This document shows positions 16,631-27,695 of a DNA stretch of 28,899 nt, in pieces. Each line of letters starts with the position of its first letter. Position 1 is the first letter of the stretch. Below the pieces are notes generated by a model. The model ran no database searches. It had not been told where the DNA came from and saw only the letters and a list, made by a program, of their open reading frames with translations. This stretch comes from Zoopage sp. CT-All (Eukaryota > Zoopagomycota > Zoopagomycetes > Zoopagales > Zoopagaceae), in NCBI GenBank assembly GCA_004114245.1, contig QZWS01000080.1:1-28899 (forward strand). Direction: 5' to 3'. The position numbers and the translations under genes were made by a program.

Positions 16631-16894
16631 TTAGCCTAAATACTCTTCACCATATATTTGAGTTTCTTGAATCCTACGCTTGGGCTCCCAGACGGATGAC
16701 GTGGCAGAGTTGAGCGAATGCCACCTCTCATGCTGGGCGTCGCGAAGCTTACCAAATTCCATCGCCCGCCGCCTTCCTGCTGCCAAGCCGCGGAGTCGTT
16801 CTTGGCCGCGCATTAGAATGCTGAACAATGTTCGTTTATCGATACACCCCGCTATGCTAAATATCACGTCCTGTTTGTGCAGAATCGTCGCCAT
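16631..16894 (-). CDS. Small uncertain gene, 87 aa, divergent from glucan synthase
   Basis: An ATG-initiated frame whose start lies 72 bases from the chosen FKS start. The N-terminal half, QDVIFSIAGCIDKRTLFSIL, has a helix pattern loosely like an F-box, but too weak to name. A donor GTAAGC near 16754 with an acceptor CGTAG near 16673 would allow a spliced form ending KKLKYMVKSI instead. I do not recognise either form. It overlaps only non-conserved upstream frames of FKS, so it is compatible with that gene. It may be noise. Confidence 0.3.
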   Translation of the reverse strand: MATILHKQDVIFSIAGCIDKRTLFSILMRGQERLRGLAAGRRRAMEFGKLRDAQHERWHSLNSATSSVWEPKRRIQETQIYGEEYLG

Positions 16895-16966
16895 AGCGCC
16901 GGTTCAACGCGTCCCACCCAGAACGAAGAAAGGGCGAGTGATGAATGCGAGATTAAAGGCCGACAG

Positions 16967-19900
16967 ATGCGCCTTGCGCCGGGCTGTGCGTACGACACCG
17001 CCAACATATCGGGTCGCTATGGGCGCTATGCTTCGCCTCTGACCTCTGCGCCGCGTACCATGCCATGTCGAGCACCCCACGACCAGAATTCACTCCCAAT
17101 CATTGTTCCACCCTTCAGCGAGATTCAATCAATCTTCACTCGCCTGCAGCACTCGTTTGGCTTTCAGCAGGACTCGGTTCGTAACATACTGGACATGTTC
17201 ATGTCGCAACTACTATCGAAATGTGCGCGGATGGAACCCACCAAGGCCATGTTGTTCTTGCATGCCGAATACGTCGGTGGACAGCATGCCAATTATCGAC
17301 TATGGGTGATGTCAGCCATATACGACTTCCAACTCCCTGCTCATCAGCTGTGGGCAGCGCCTGCATTGATCGATGGGGCCGACGAATCCGTGCGGTCGCT
17401 TTTTGCAGCCCTCGAGTTGTGGAAGGCGCAAATGAGGGCGCTATCTCCATCAGAAATGTGCGAGCAAGCCGCGCTTTGGCTGCTAATCTGGGGCGAAGCC
17501 AGCTGCGGGCGCTTCATGCCCGAATGGATCTGCTTTGTTTTTCACTTGGCTCTCGAGCGCATTGCTCACGAGCGTTCGCTTCCTGCAGCCACCATCACGA
17601 CGCCCCTTATGCATCCTGAAGGCACATTTCTTCGCCATGTCGTCATGCCCATGTATCAGTTCATTCGCGCACAGCGCTATAAACGCTCCATGCTTTCGGA
17701 TGGCACAGTACTTTTCACTCTTCGGGAGCGAAGTCATGCCAGCGTTATTCACTACGACGATGTCAATGAATTGTTCTGGACAAGCACAGGAATTCGATCG
17801 ATCGCACTTCACAACACGACGCACCTGTGGACAAGGCCGGTCGGTGAACGATACGCCGAGCTAAAGAACATCGACTGGGGCAAAACCTTCACCAAGACGC
17901 ACTTTGAGCGGCGCTCCATTCTTCACCTCATGTCCAGCTATCCCCGTTTCTGGAGCATCCATATCTGTTGCTTTGCGTTGTTTCTAATACCCAATGCCGA
18001 GTGGCTGTATCGATCTGGCGATGCATTCGATGTTGTCATGCTGCTGACATTGCTTTCCCTCGTTGGCGCGCTTGGGCTGTTGGTTTCCATTGTGTCGACG
18101 CTTTTTACAATCGCTACACAGGAAAAGGCCGCGCTTTTGCAGTCGCCAGATAGAATTCTTGTTTGCTATCTCGCTTTCATTCTGACCCTCACAGTCGCGC
18201 CGAGCGTGTACCTTATCGCGTTTTCGGAGCGTGTGGGAATCCTTCCCTTGCTCATCGCCATTGGTCAGCTACTGCTATCGCTAGTAATCACCCTGGTTCT
18301 TGTCTTTGTACCGCCCTGGTCCCTTTCTCGTCTAATTGCTCGCAGACTGCGGCCATGCGTATCGCCTATTACAATGCTGGCGAGTGTTTTGCCCATGGAT
18401 GCTGCACACCAGCGGCATTCTCGCCTTCTCTGGTTTGTGATTTTTGGGCTCAAGCTAATCGAGAGCTACTTTTTTATGATTTTGTCCATGAAGCATCCTC
18501 TAAAAGCTCTTGTTGAGTACGCTAGTGCATCGGAGATCGGTGACGCTTCGTCAACTATCTTGTCAATCCTTGCTTGGTCAGCTGTCGCACTCATGGTTCT
18601 CCTGGGCTTGCTGCTCTTCTTCCTCGATACCTACCTATGGTTCATTTGTAAGATAATCCTATCTTGTTTCAGTGTTCTAGTTCCGTCTAGTGTGCTCATC
18701 AATGTTCGCCGTACTAAGGTTTATGAGAATTGGATATTCGTTCTGGAAGCCGTGGAAATCCATCTTTCGCAGTCTTCCTAGCAACCTCTCCAAATTATTT
18801 GCAGCGGCACCGACATCGACATCGACTTTTCAGCGACACCGGGCGACTGCAGCAGTATGGAATAGGATTGTGAGCGAACTATGCAGCGACCACCTGGTCA
18901 ATCAAACACAGCGAGATGAGCTTATGATCCATGCTGACCAAGAGCACAACGATGCTTTTATCCATGTTTTCGAAAAATCTCACAGTCTACCAGCGGCTGC
19001 TCGTGAACGACTAAACGCGCTTTCGCTGAGCCTGGCTTCGAGTAATCTTGTACAGTCTTGTGGCCTTTCGAAAATGCCGTTGTTTACCGTTATGATTCCT
19101 CACTACGCTGAAGTCATTGCATCTGACTCTGCTCGGCTATTGCGCCCCAAGACGCGCTTTGATCGCTTTACGCCAAGTGCATGTCTGAGATTACTATTCC
19201 AGGAGGAGTGGGCTAATTTTACATGCGAGAGCATTTGGATGCATCAGCGATTGCTCAACGACAGCCCAAATTCTCAGCCCAAGTCGTGGACACCAGCCGA
19301 CATTGTCTCTGCTACACTTGAGGCTCACGAGGAGGACGAGCGCGACACTGCTATGCAACTCACTATTGAATTCCAAGGTTTTCAACAGCCAGATTCTGCC
19401 TTTGCAATAAGGGCACAGCTGTGGGCAACATTGCGCACCCAGACTCTGTACCGGACGCTGAGTGGGTTTGCAAATTACGCCCATGGCATTCAATTTTTAT
19501 CACAAGTCGAGGGCCACACAGCCTGTGACCATCCAGCATTACATTCGTACGGCAATAGTATGCGCCTTCTTGTATCCATTCAGCGCTATGTGCAGCTCAC
19601 GGAAAATGACCATAATGCGCTACAACTGCTTCAAGAGGGTATTCCAGAATTGCGCATAGCAATTCTCGAGTCAACCCCTCCTTGTGTTCCTGGCGATGAG
19701 CCCCGTTTTTACAGTACTCTTCTCGTGCATAACGCTAGCACAAAAGGCGAACAGCAATTTGAATATCGCATTGAAGTAAGCACCTCGCTGCAGATGTTTG
19801 TCCTGTGCTTTATGTCGTGCAATAGTTGCCTGGAAATCCTATTCTAGGCGATGGGAAGGCCGATAACCAGAATCATGCCATCATCTTTACACGCGGGGAA

Positions 19901-22116
19901 TGCTTGCAGCTCATAGATGCGAACCAAGATCTCAACTTTGAAAACGCACTCAAGGTTGGCTCTGTGCTTTCAAATCTTTGCACCCATCATGAGGATATGT
20001 CTCCGTACGATTCCGAATTTGTTTCTCCCCCTTCCGTAGCCATGGTTGGCATGAGAGAAGAGATATTTTCGGAAGGCTGTGGTGCTCTTGGAGATATTAT
20101 TGCAGGAAAAGAGACGACGTTTGTTACAATGACGCAGCGCGTTCTGGAGCAGACAGCCGGAAAGCTTCATTATGGCCACCCCGACTTTGTCAACTTTGCA
20201 TACTGTGCAGCTCGTGGCGGTTGGTTAAATGCCATTATTAAGACTATATTGAGCACGAATAGGCGTCAGCAAAGCAACCAAAGGGCTGCACCTGAACGAA
20301 GATATTTTTGCTGGAATGAACATCATGTTGAGAGGCGGCTGCATCAAGCATATCGAATATGCACAGTGTGGCAAAGGTCGTGATATAGGTAACGTCTTTG
20401 AGAGATTGATTGCATTTGGCTAATAACACTACAGGCTTTGCAAGCGTCATCAACTTTGCCAGCAAAATTGGCTCTGGTGTCAGTGAGCAGATTCTCTCGC
20501 GAGAGCAGCAACGACTTGGGCTCCAATTGCCAATTGACCGCTTCCTAACATTCTTCTATGCACACGCGGGCTTTCACATCAACAACCTCATTATAACGCT
20601 CACTACGCGGGTCTTTGTGCTCTTCTACATCCTCTTTGGGGCGCTCTCCTGTCTCAACGACGTGTGCCTCGACGTTGTGGACCCCGTCCTTCGAATTCCA
20701 GGCTGCTTTGATGCGCTTGCGGTTTTACGCTGGCTTGAACGGGTTATTATCAGCGTTCTCTTTGTTTTCGCGGTTGCATTTTTGCCGCTCTTTGTGCACA
20801 CGCTTATCGACAAGGGGTTTGCCTCAGCCGTCCTCCGCATTGTTAAGCAGCAGTTAAGTCTCGCTTCGGTGCTGGAAGCCTACATTACGGAGCACTATGC
20901 ACTCAGCATGCTTCGCAATTGGACGCATGGAGGCGCACATTACGTGGCTGCGGGAAGAGATTTTGCCTTGTCACGAGAGGCGTTTGTTGATATCTACATG
21001 AGGTATGGCCGTTCTGGGATAAGCAATGGTGCCTGGCTTGCACTTCTGTTGGCTGGGGCCTCCTCATTAGTTTGGATGCCGCATCTGCTCTACTTTTGGT
21101 TTATCAGCCTTTCGCTCGTATTTACTCCATTCCTATTCAATGTCCAGCAGTTTGACTACCGCAGATTTTTAATCGACTATGCTGCATGGTGGACATGGTT
21201 GTATGCGAATCCACCCGCTCCGGCCGCCTGTTCATGGGATCAGTATGTGCGAGAATGTCGCGTTCAATTAACGGGTACATCGCGATCAGCGCAAACAGGC
21301 GTCTCTGCCGGGCAGAGAGTAACCATGGCTAGCAAGCCTCGGCGCATGGCTGTGTTGTTCGGAAGTTTGCTTTTCAAAGCCATGGTTGCTTTGTTGCTCA
21401 GTCTCGCCGTGTTTGCCATTGAGAGCCAAGGCATAGGCTCGAACCATTTTCACGTGCCGCTGGCTATTTTAGGCGTCTTTTTAACTAGTGCAACGCTCTC
21501 CCTGGTTGCGGCGTTGACGGCGATTGCTATTCTGCCTTTCAAAGCGAGCAACGGCCAATGGTGGACTCGCACCCTTTCCATGTCATTGTGTGTGGTATTT
21601 CACATCGTCATCCTGTTGCTTCTCGGCAGAAGCGACTCCGCTTCTGTTGCCTACTTGCTTCTGCTCTCAGCAGCATGTGTGCAATGCTGCCATTTCCTCA
21701 CAGAATTCTGCTATCTATTCATAACGTCTCGTGAATTGGAGCAGAGCTTTGCCATCACGGCATGGTGGACGGGCCATTGGTGCCAGTCAGATGCAACGTG
21801 GCTGGAAGTCTTATCGCAATTTCTTCGAGAGTGGATGTGCAAGACTCTGGACATGCCAAAATTCACTATTGATGTGATCGTTGGCAGCTTGATTCAGATC
21901 CCACTTGGCCTTGCCTGCCTAATTCCATTCATTGACATGCTGCACACGACGATGCTCTTGTGGATCCCACCTTGGCGCATTCCTCGTCGCTATCCATTGC
22001 GTATGAGTGAGAAGCAATACTGCTGGGTGATTGGAAGGTGGTCGGCACTTGGCTTTGCAATGGTTGCGGTTGCTGTTACCGTGGGACTGGCAATGACTGT
22101 TACAAGCAATAAATGA
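16967..22116 (+). CDS. FKS1: Beta-1,3-glucan synthase catalytic subunit (FKS type), five exons
   Basis: Plasma-membrane enzyme polymerising UDP-glucose into wall beta-1,3-glucan. Exons 16967-18647, 18691-19775, 19826-20219, 20263-20388 and 20435-22116 encode 1655 aa (yeast Fks1 about 1876). Introns of 43, 50, 43 and 46 nt each restore conserved blocks: [56 protein letters not shown] and [15 protein letters not shown]. In order: the FKS1 N-domain ([26 protein letters not shown]), about six membrane spans, the large cytosolic domain ([40 protein letters not shown]), then the C-terminal membrane bundle from about 20570. The Gly/Tyr/Gln-rich N-terminal extension of yeast Fks1 is mostly missing. 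Starts at 16967 or 17060 are both possible. The stop codon overlaps an AATAAA. Both echinocandin hot-spot regions diverge from the yeast sequence. Confidence 0.93.
22107..22116 (+). terminator. AATAAA polyadenylation-like signal overlapping the FKS stop
   Basis: The last codons read AGC AAT AAA TGA, so a canonical AATAAA hexamer abuts the stop codon. Only 188 bases separate this stop from the end of the convergent aspartyl-tRNA synthetase gene, so a very short 3' UTR would be useful. Use of this signal is inference. Confidence 0.4.
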
Positions 22117-22304
22117 GCGTACTTGAATGTAGAATCATTGCGTGTAAAGCATTCCCGATATAATCTGCAAGAATGCAGCTGGGATGGCATGTCAGAGTAG
22201 GCAGCACATCAGCAATGTGACAGGCGTCACCCAAGTGCACCATGCTAATTAGCTCAAGGCGTAAATCCATCACTCCATTCAGAAAGCAGCAGCTCGACTC
22301 CCAC

Positions 22305-24023
22305 CTACGGCTCCAAACGTTTGGGATCACGGGGAAACAGTGACGTGCGACGGATGTTGCCCAGAGCTAGGAACAGCATAATCACCCGCTCGAGACCGAT
22401 GCCTCCTCCGGCATGCGGGGGAACGCCGTATTTGAATGCATCAATGTACGGCTGAATGGTCTTGGGATCGACGCCGTGTTCCCGCGCGCGCTCAGTCAAC
22501 AGAGTGGGGTCGTGCACACGCTGGGCGCCAGACATGATCTCCTCGCCGCGCATAAAGAAGTCGTACGAGTTGGAGTAGTTGGGGTTGGCAGGGTCAGGCA
22601 TTGTGTAGAAGGGCCGGATGGCGAGAGGGAACTTGTCGAGCATGAAAAAATCAGTGCCATACTTTTCCAGCACCAACTTGCCCAAGAGCTTCTCCTTGGC
22701 AGTGTTCATATCCTCGTAATCGCCCATCTCGACACCGGCTTCGCGTAACATCGCCACGGCCTCGGCAAAGGTCAGGCGCAGACTCTTGGGCAGGAATTTA
22801 AAGTCGGCGGACGGATACTGACGCTTGACGGTTTCAATCTCACGCGCGTATCGCTCGTGGAGCCCGGTGAAAACGTGAACGAACAGGCCATCGAAGAAAT
22901 CAAGAACCTCGTGATAGTGTTCTTGGAACGCCATCTCCATATCAACTCCGACAAATTCAGTCATGTGACGGTGCGTGTTGGAGTCCTCGGCGCGAAAGAC
23001 GGGTCCGATTTCGTACACCCGGTCAAAGTCCGCTGCGATCGCCATCTGCTTGTAAAACTGCGGCGACTGGGCCAAGTAGGCCTTGGTCTTGAAGTACGTG
23101 ACTTCGAACACGTTTGCGCCACCCTCGGACGCTGCACCAATGATCTTGGGTGAGTGAATCTCGACAAAGCGGTTCCGTTCAAGATACTCGCGGAAGAGCG
23201 AGCAGACGCCAGACTGGATGCGGAATATGGCTTGCCCAGTAATGGTGCGCAGATCCATGACGCGGTTATTGAGGCGAGTGTCGAGCTTGACCCGGACAAA
23301 CTTGCGGTCGTCGGCGCCTTCCGCAGCGGGCTCATCGTCGTGCTGGGGGATGCCGTCGACGTCGAGGTGCTTGAGGTGATCGGGGTCCGGCCGGGAGGCA
23401 TCCTCGAGCGAGAACGGCAGCCGGTCCATCGCTTCGCTTTCCACAAATATAGTGCGCACATGGAGCTCTGCATCCTTTACCGTGCATGACTTGATCTCCT
23501 CGGCAGCTGCAATCACATCGGCCTCCACCAGCACCAGGGACTCTGAGGGGATAGAGCATGCAAACTTGACCATCTGCTTACTAATTCCCGTCACCTCGTC
23601 AGCGGTCACCACCGCTTGGATGGTGTGATTTCCTTGACGCAGCACGAAGAAGCATAGCTTGGAGCCGGTGGGACGCGAAGTCTGCACACGCGCTCGCAGC
23701 ATGACTGCTTCCCCGGCTCTGACCGCTGACACGGCTCCAATATCCGTCCGCGCACGTCCTGTGCGCGATTGCGACTGATTCAACGGCAGCTTGCCGTAGC
23801 GGTCCTTGGCAGTGTCTGACGCCGCGGCTGCAGCCTCGCGTGCAGCACGCTCTGCAGCTTCCTTCTCCAGCCGCTCAGCCTTTTTCTTCTCCTTCTCGCG
23901 CTCCTTCTCCAGCTTTTTGAGGGCCTTCTTGGAGATGGGCTGGCCATCCGGGCCGATGATGATGTCCGCGGCATCAGCGGTCGTTGTCACGGAGGCAGGC
24001 GGGATGGCGCCGTGGGCGGTCAT
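22305..24023 (-). CDS. DPS1: Cytosolic aspartyl-tRNA synthetase, 572 aa
   Basis: Class IIb synthetase that charges tRNA-Asp with aspartate for cytosolic translation. Intron-free, ATG at 24023. Residues 30-66 form a lysine-rich helical extension ([17 protein letters not shown]), typical of eukaryotic AspRS and used for tRNA binding. The OB-fold anticodon domain spans about 95-200, and the catalytic core about 250-572. Seen directly: AQSPQFYKQ (318-326), motif 2 [15 protein letters not shown] (343-357), the aspartate-site block [17 protein letters not shown] (465-481), SGAQRVHD (498-505) and motif 3 [14 protein letters not shown] (539-552). The end [12 protein letters not shown] is nearly the same as in yeast Dps1. 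There is no mitochondrial presequence. Head to head with the F-box gene, 99 bases between start codons. Confidence 0.97.
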   Translation of the reverse strand: MTAHGAIPPASVTTTADAADIIIGPDGQPISKKALKKLEKEREKEKKKAERLEKEAAERAAREAAAAASDTAKDRYGKLPLNQSQSRTGRARTDIGAVSAVRAGEAVMLRARVQTSRPTGSKLCFFVLRQGNHTIQAVVTADEVTGISKQMVKFACSIPSESLVLVEADVIAAAEEIKSCTVKDAELHVRTIFVESEAMDRLPFSLEDASRPDPDHLKHLDVDGIPQHDDEPAAEGADDRKFVRVKLDTRLNNRVMDLRTITGQAIFRIQSGVCSLFREYLERNRFVEIHSPKIIGAASEGGANVFEVTYFKTKAYLAQSPQFYKQMAIAADFDRVYEIGPVFRAEDSNTHRHMTEFVGVDMEMAFQEHYHEVLDFFDGLFVHVFTGLHERYAREIETVKRQYPSADFKFLPKSLRLTFAEAVAMLREAGVEMGDYEDMNTAKEKLLGKLVLEKYGTDFFMLDKFPLAIRPFYTMPDPANPNYSNSYDFFMRGEEIMSGAQRVHDPTLLTERAREHGVDPKTIQPYIDAFKYGVPPHAGGGIGLERVIMLFLALGNIRRTSLFPRDPKRLEP

Positions 24024-24122
24024 GGTGGCAAAGCAGCGAGGTTGCTTCCCATCCCTGCTTCTCGCGTCTGCTCATCCTCCGCAAACCCTCTAATTGAACA
24101 GACACTTGTGAATTTGGCAAGC
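24024..24122. promoter_or_regulatory. 99-bp divergent promoter between DPS1 and F-box/PP2 gene
   Basis: The whole spacer between the two ATGs is 99 bases, including a pyrimidine-rich stretch (cttcccatccctgcttctc). Both genes must share this promoter or use sequences inside the partner gene. Confidence 0.45.
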
Positions 24123-25142
24123 ATGGAAGGAGTGCCGGATGATATTTTGGTAAACTTCATGCGGCGGTTGCCGGCGGCGGACATATTCTCGCTTCGCTGC
24201 GTAATCCATTTGCTCCGGCATTCTCATCTGGTATTCATCGTGTGGCTCTAGACCTGCTCTCGAGTGAACAAAATCGTCTCGGAAGACTTCTTTTGGCGGC
24301 AAGCATACGAATTTCGGTTTGGACGGGATCCAGTGCGGTTGGCCAACAACTCACCCGATGAAGTCGCCATTGCTCAATCGTCGTTTCTGGAAAAATACAA
24401 GACACTGAACAGGCTGCGGCTAACCGTCGCTGAAGATTGTAGCATTACTCACCTTAGCCCATCTCATTGGGTGACGGAGATCCATGCAAGGGCAGAGTCG
24501 GATTCACGCAAGGTGGCCGTCCTTCGAAGCGTTTGTTGGCTAGATGTTCGTTCCCTGGCTTCCCTGGCTTCACTTTCTGATATAATAAATGTTTAACAGG
24601 TTCAGGGAACCATCCGAGGTGTGTTTCCAGGCCGATATCGTGTCCAATGGCGCATGAAAATCAAGGACGGTGCATTCGAGCTATCCAACATCCGATTTAG
24701 CGTCAGGTGCTGCAGCGTCACTCCGCCCTCGCTCATTCAAAATGAAAATGAGCGTGTAATGCTAGCCGACGATTCTCCTGATGTGAGTGACCTGAGTGTA
24801 TATGCGGATCTGGGGTGGTTGGTGTACACACAGCCGTCCACAATTGATTTAGCTACCAGGACATCCGCGACGGATGTGCTTGTATGTATGTATGAGCACT
24901 TGGACGATTGGAAGGGTGGTGTGGTGTTGGACTGGATCGGGTTAATATCAGAGCAAGAACTGCAGCGCGAGGAAAGACGTAAAATGGACGAAAATCTGAA
25001 GGCGCTAGCCGCCGTGGCAGCCGTCACGGCCTCTTCGCACTGCATTGCGCAGTCATTGCCCTCGCATGTTCGCCCACTTCCGACCTCGTGCATGCCCGTT
25101 TCTGCGATTGCAGACCGCTTTAGTGTTGGTAGGATTGACTGA
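24123..25142 (+). CDS. F-box protein with PP2-like (phloem protein 2) domain, three exons
   Basis: Likely a substrate adaptor of an SCF ubiquitin ligase. Exons 24123-24200, 24252-24545 and 24600-25142 give 304 aa; introns GTAATC...CTAG (51 nt) and GTTCGT...ACAG (54 nt). The F-box sits at the extreme N-terminus (VPDDILVNFMRRLPAADIFS, then CSRVNKIVSEDFFWRQAYEFRFG after splicing). The C-terminal two-thirds resembles the carbohydrate-binding PP2 domain of plant F-box/Nictaba proteins. Signs are HWVTEI, a VAVLRSVCWLDVQGTI block, GRYRVQWRMKI and the closing LDDWKGGVVLDWIGLI, corresponding to WK-G-hydrophobic patterns. The join WLD/VQG across intron 2 supports the model. The tail (about 245-304) is low complexity. 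The sugar-binding role is inferred from family resemblance; an FBA-type domain is the alternative. Confidence 0.72.
24551..24568. repeat. Tandem 9-bp duplication inside F-box gene intron 2
   Basis: ttccctggc occurs twice in tandem within the 54-nt intron, a small recent-looking slippage. Confidence 0.7.
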
Positions 25143-25654
25143 GGCGATGGTACAAGCCATAGCGATGGGCAATTTAGTCTGCCAGGGGTTCGCCTCTTTT
25201 CCTGTGAACCCAACAACATTTAGGCATATTGCTGCCAGTTCCACTCCCTGCTTGAATGCCAACCCCACCTTCACGGAGGAGACAGCTATGCATTGTATCT
25301 TTGTCAACTGTCACCTCATTGGCACCCACTCAGCAATACAGGTAGCCTTTCCTGTCAAAAAAGACGCAAAATGGATGAAAGTATTATCATACAGAAGAAT
25401 ATGGCTGCGGCATGGAATGCATGTGTATTGTCCTGACTGGAAGCATGCTTTTTTACAAGAATTGCATATTGCGAAACACAAATACCGTTACTTGGCTGTA
25501 TCTGCATAGGTTTCCAATGCAATTAATACACTGGACACTGGGAATAACATCAAATTGTATAGAAAATAGGATAAATGTGTATCTAAACTGCGAGTATCCG
25601 AAACGAGAGTACACCCGGCCACTGCCGATTATCTGCAAACACGCATATGTACAA
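25143..25654. other. Intergenic region, no gene seen
   Basis: About 510 bases between the convergent F-box and membrane-protein genes. Short frames on both strands lack conserved motifs. I see no RNA gene or clear repeat here. Confidence 0.5.
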
Positions 25655-27040
25655 TTAGTCCTTCTGAACGGCACCCATGTACAGCCGAGAATTAGTATTC
25701 AGCGGCGGCCGCTGTATTTCGGATTCTTCACCGGTGCGCACCAAGCAATAGGCAAGGTGGCCAACCTGCTCACCGGGCTGGGTATCCTCCAGGCCAACGA
25801 CGACCGGCATCATTGCCGACCGGACGCGGAAGCCAAAGTTGGAATAGTCACAGAGTCCGCTGAGGTATGCGCCGAGATGCTTCGAGCTGCCGCGCACCAT
25901 GGCGGTCAGCCAGATGGCGAGCTCCATCTGCCCGCCCTCGACGTTGTAGATGGAGACCGAGATGTAGAAGGTGAGGGTGCAGACAACGCTGTGGGCCAGG
26001 AGCAACCAAACGTAGACGGACTTCCTGTACCAGGCGCAGAAGAGGACGCTCCGTCCGGAACCGTCGAGCAGCGAGCCCATATTGACCTGGTCGAACCACG
26101 TGCTGCCGAGCATCACCACACTCCAAAAGATATACTGTCCGACGAGCGACCAGAGGAAGATCTTTAGACAGAGGCGCGAGTAGCGATTAGACCAAATCAT
26201 GAGGGTGGCGACAAGATAGGGAAAGTGGATGGGCAAGAACGCATGCTCGCAGTACTCGATGGTTGCGGCCTTGACAACCAGCGGGATCTGGGCATTGATG
26301 GTGGAGCTGTCGGCGCCGGGCTCCACCAACACGCGCATGATGCCGCAGAGCTGGGTGGTCGCGATGAAGCCCATGAGGAGAGCAGCGACCCACATGGTGC
26401 CGTTGAGGTAGGGCACGATGGAGAAGACGAGGCTGACGCTGACGGTGACGTCCTTGGCGAGCTTCTCGTTGAAGGAGGGGTTCTCGATGAGGAACTGGTC
26501 GCAGTGCAGCTCGGTGAGCTGCTGGATGGGCACGGCGGTGAAGTTTGACTCGAACATGACGTTGCAGACGTTCACGGTGTAGCCACCCTTGACGGCCCCG
26601 GACGCAGGCACCTTGCCGAGGAGCGAAAGCACCACGCCAACGATGCAGTACACAAGCGCGACGACAAACAACAGACGACGCAACGCCATAAAGGTGTCGT
26701 AGAGATCCTTGCGCCCGTGGGCCTCGACGAGCGCGAGATTCTGCATGCGGATCTCGCTCATCACAAAATCGGGGTTCTTGCCGCGATTCAGGCCGCGCAT
26801 GGAGCGCATCCGGGGCTGCAGGTACTGGCTGCCACCGAACGCATCAGTGACGCCCGACTGCGACTGGAGCTCGAACGAGTGTGGTGACGGATTGAGGGTG
26901 CCGGACTCGCGGTGGTATTGGTCGGTGTAAGGGGGGTAGACGGGCGTGGCGGCGGCGGAGTGCGGCAGTGTGGGGTCATCGACGGACTCGTATTCGCCGC
27001 GAAAGTCCACCGCCTGAGTGTGGACATTGTATGGATCCAT
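25655..27040 (-). CDS. Orphan multi-pass membrane protein, 461 aa
   Basis: Intron-free, ATG at 27040. Residues 1-118 form a polar, Pro/Tyr/Ser-rich cytosolic-looking N-terminus. Hydrophobic segments lie at about 122-142, 198-216, 217-237, 270-284, 293-312 and 343-365, giving five or six membrane spans. Between the first and second spans is a loop of some 55 residues with two cysteines (C159, C180) and an N-glycosylation sequon (NFT near 166); another sequon, NGT, lies near 213. A basic linker and a short polar tail end the protein. The overall shape, a long disordered N-terminus plus a six-span core, is seen in many lineage-specific fungal membrane proteins, but I cannot assign a family. It is neither an ABC, MFS nor P-type transporter by visible motifs. 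Confidence 0.72.
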   Translation of the reverse strand: MDPYNVHTQAVDFRGEYESVDDPTLPHSAAATPVYPPYTDQYHRESGTLNPSPHSFELQSQSGVTDAFGGSQYLQPRMRSMRGLNRGKNPDFVMSEIRMQNLALVEAHGRKDLYDTFMALRRLLFVVALVYCIVGVVLSLLGKVPASGAVKGGYTVNVCNVMFESNFTAVPIQQLTELHCDQFLIENPSFNEKLAKDVTVSVSLVFSIVPYLNGTMWVAALLMGFIATTQLCGIMRVLVEPGADSSTINAQIPLVVKAATIEYCEHAFLPIHFPYLVATLMIWSNRYSRLCLKIFLWSLVGQYIFWSVVMLGSTWFDQVNMGSLLDGSGRSVLFCAWYRKSVYVWLLLAHSVVCTLTFYISVSIYNVEGGQMELAIWLTAMVRGSSKHLGAYLSGLCDYSNFGFRVRSAMMPVVVGLEDTQPGEQVGHLAYCLVRTGEESEIQRPPLNTNSRLYMGAVQKD

Positions 27041-27695
27041 GGGACGGGGCAGGGATGCTGTACAGGGGGTGGGGAGGTGGCAGTGGCAGGACAGAAACGG
27101 CAGCCTCCCGGCCAGAAATAGCCGCCGTTAAGAGCACACCGGCAACATCGACGGAGTCTGATCTGCCGCAGTGACTGCAAAGCAGGAAGTTGCTGTTTTG
27201 TGCGGCAGTAGTAATTGGCTTTGAGAGGCATTGCTGTTTGGGGGATTGCATATACAGAGCTGCCAAGACAATATTTGCTTACTGTTCTGCATACTGATCT
27301 GTTATCCACTGGTGGCAATCTTGTAAGAAGGATGAATAGTAATCCATGCTGTAAGTACAGTAGCAATGGTTTCTAATGTCTAGTATCATGTTCAAAATAG
27401 CCACTGTCAAAGAATACAAGGGGAGTACATTTATGCTATAACAGACTTCTTTGCGACAATACTATGTATGCATCACACTACTGACAAGACTACGATTGAT
27501 CCCCAATGCGATGATGCAGAATAGAATGACGAAGCGTTGCTGCTTTTAACACTAAGCCGCGCTAGCCAATTGTGTCACGGAAACAACCCGTCGATCAAGT
27601 AAGTCACTCCTGACTCGGCAGTTGTCCAAACGGGCGTCCTGAGATGTAGAAGCAGAGCGGATGCCTGCTTGAATGCAACCCGACATATCTCATGG
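27041..27695. other. Intergenic region between membrane protein and PPE1
   Basis: About 655 bases. It begins with G-rich sequence just upstream of the membrane-protein start, then becomes more AT-rich from about 27340 to 27540. I see no coding frame with family motifs and no RNA gene. It should carry the promoter of the membrane-protein gene and the 3' end of PPE1. Confidence 0.45.

Noticed and set aside
25412-26167. Long plus-strand frame overlapping the membrane-protein gene
   Set aside because: Its latter half is antisense to the intact 461-aa membrane protein with clear membrane spans; its composition is typical of a shadow frame.
27369-27420. Possible further copy of the terminal-repeat sequence (tagtatcatgttcaaaatagccactg)
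   Set aside because: Only short scattered matches to the arm or to 13870-13890; not above what AT-rich sequence gives by chance.
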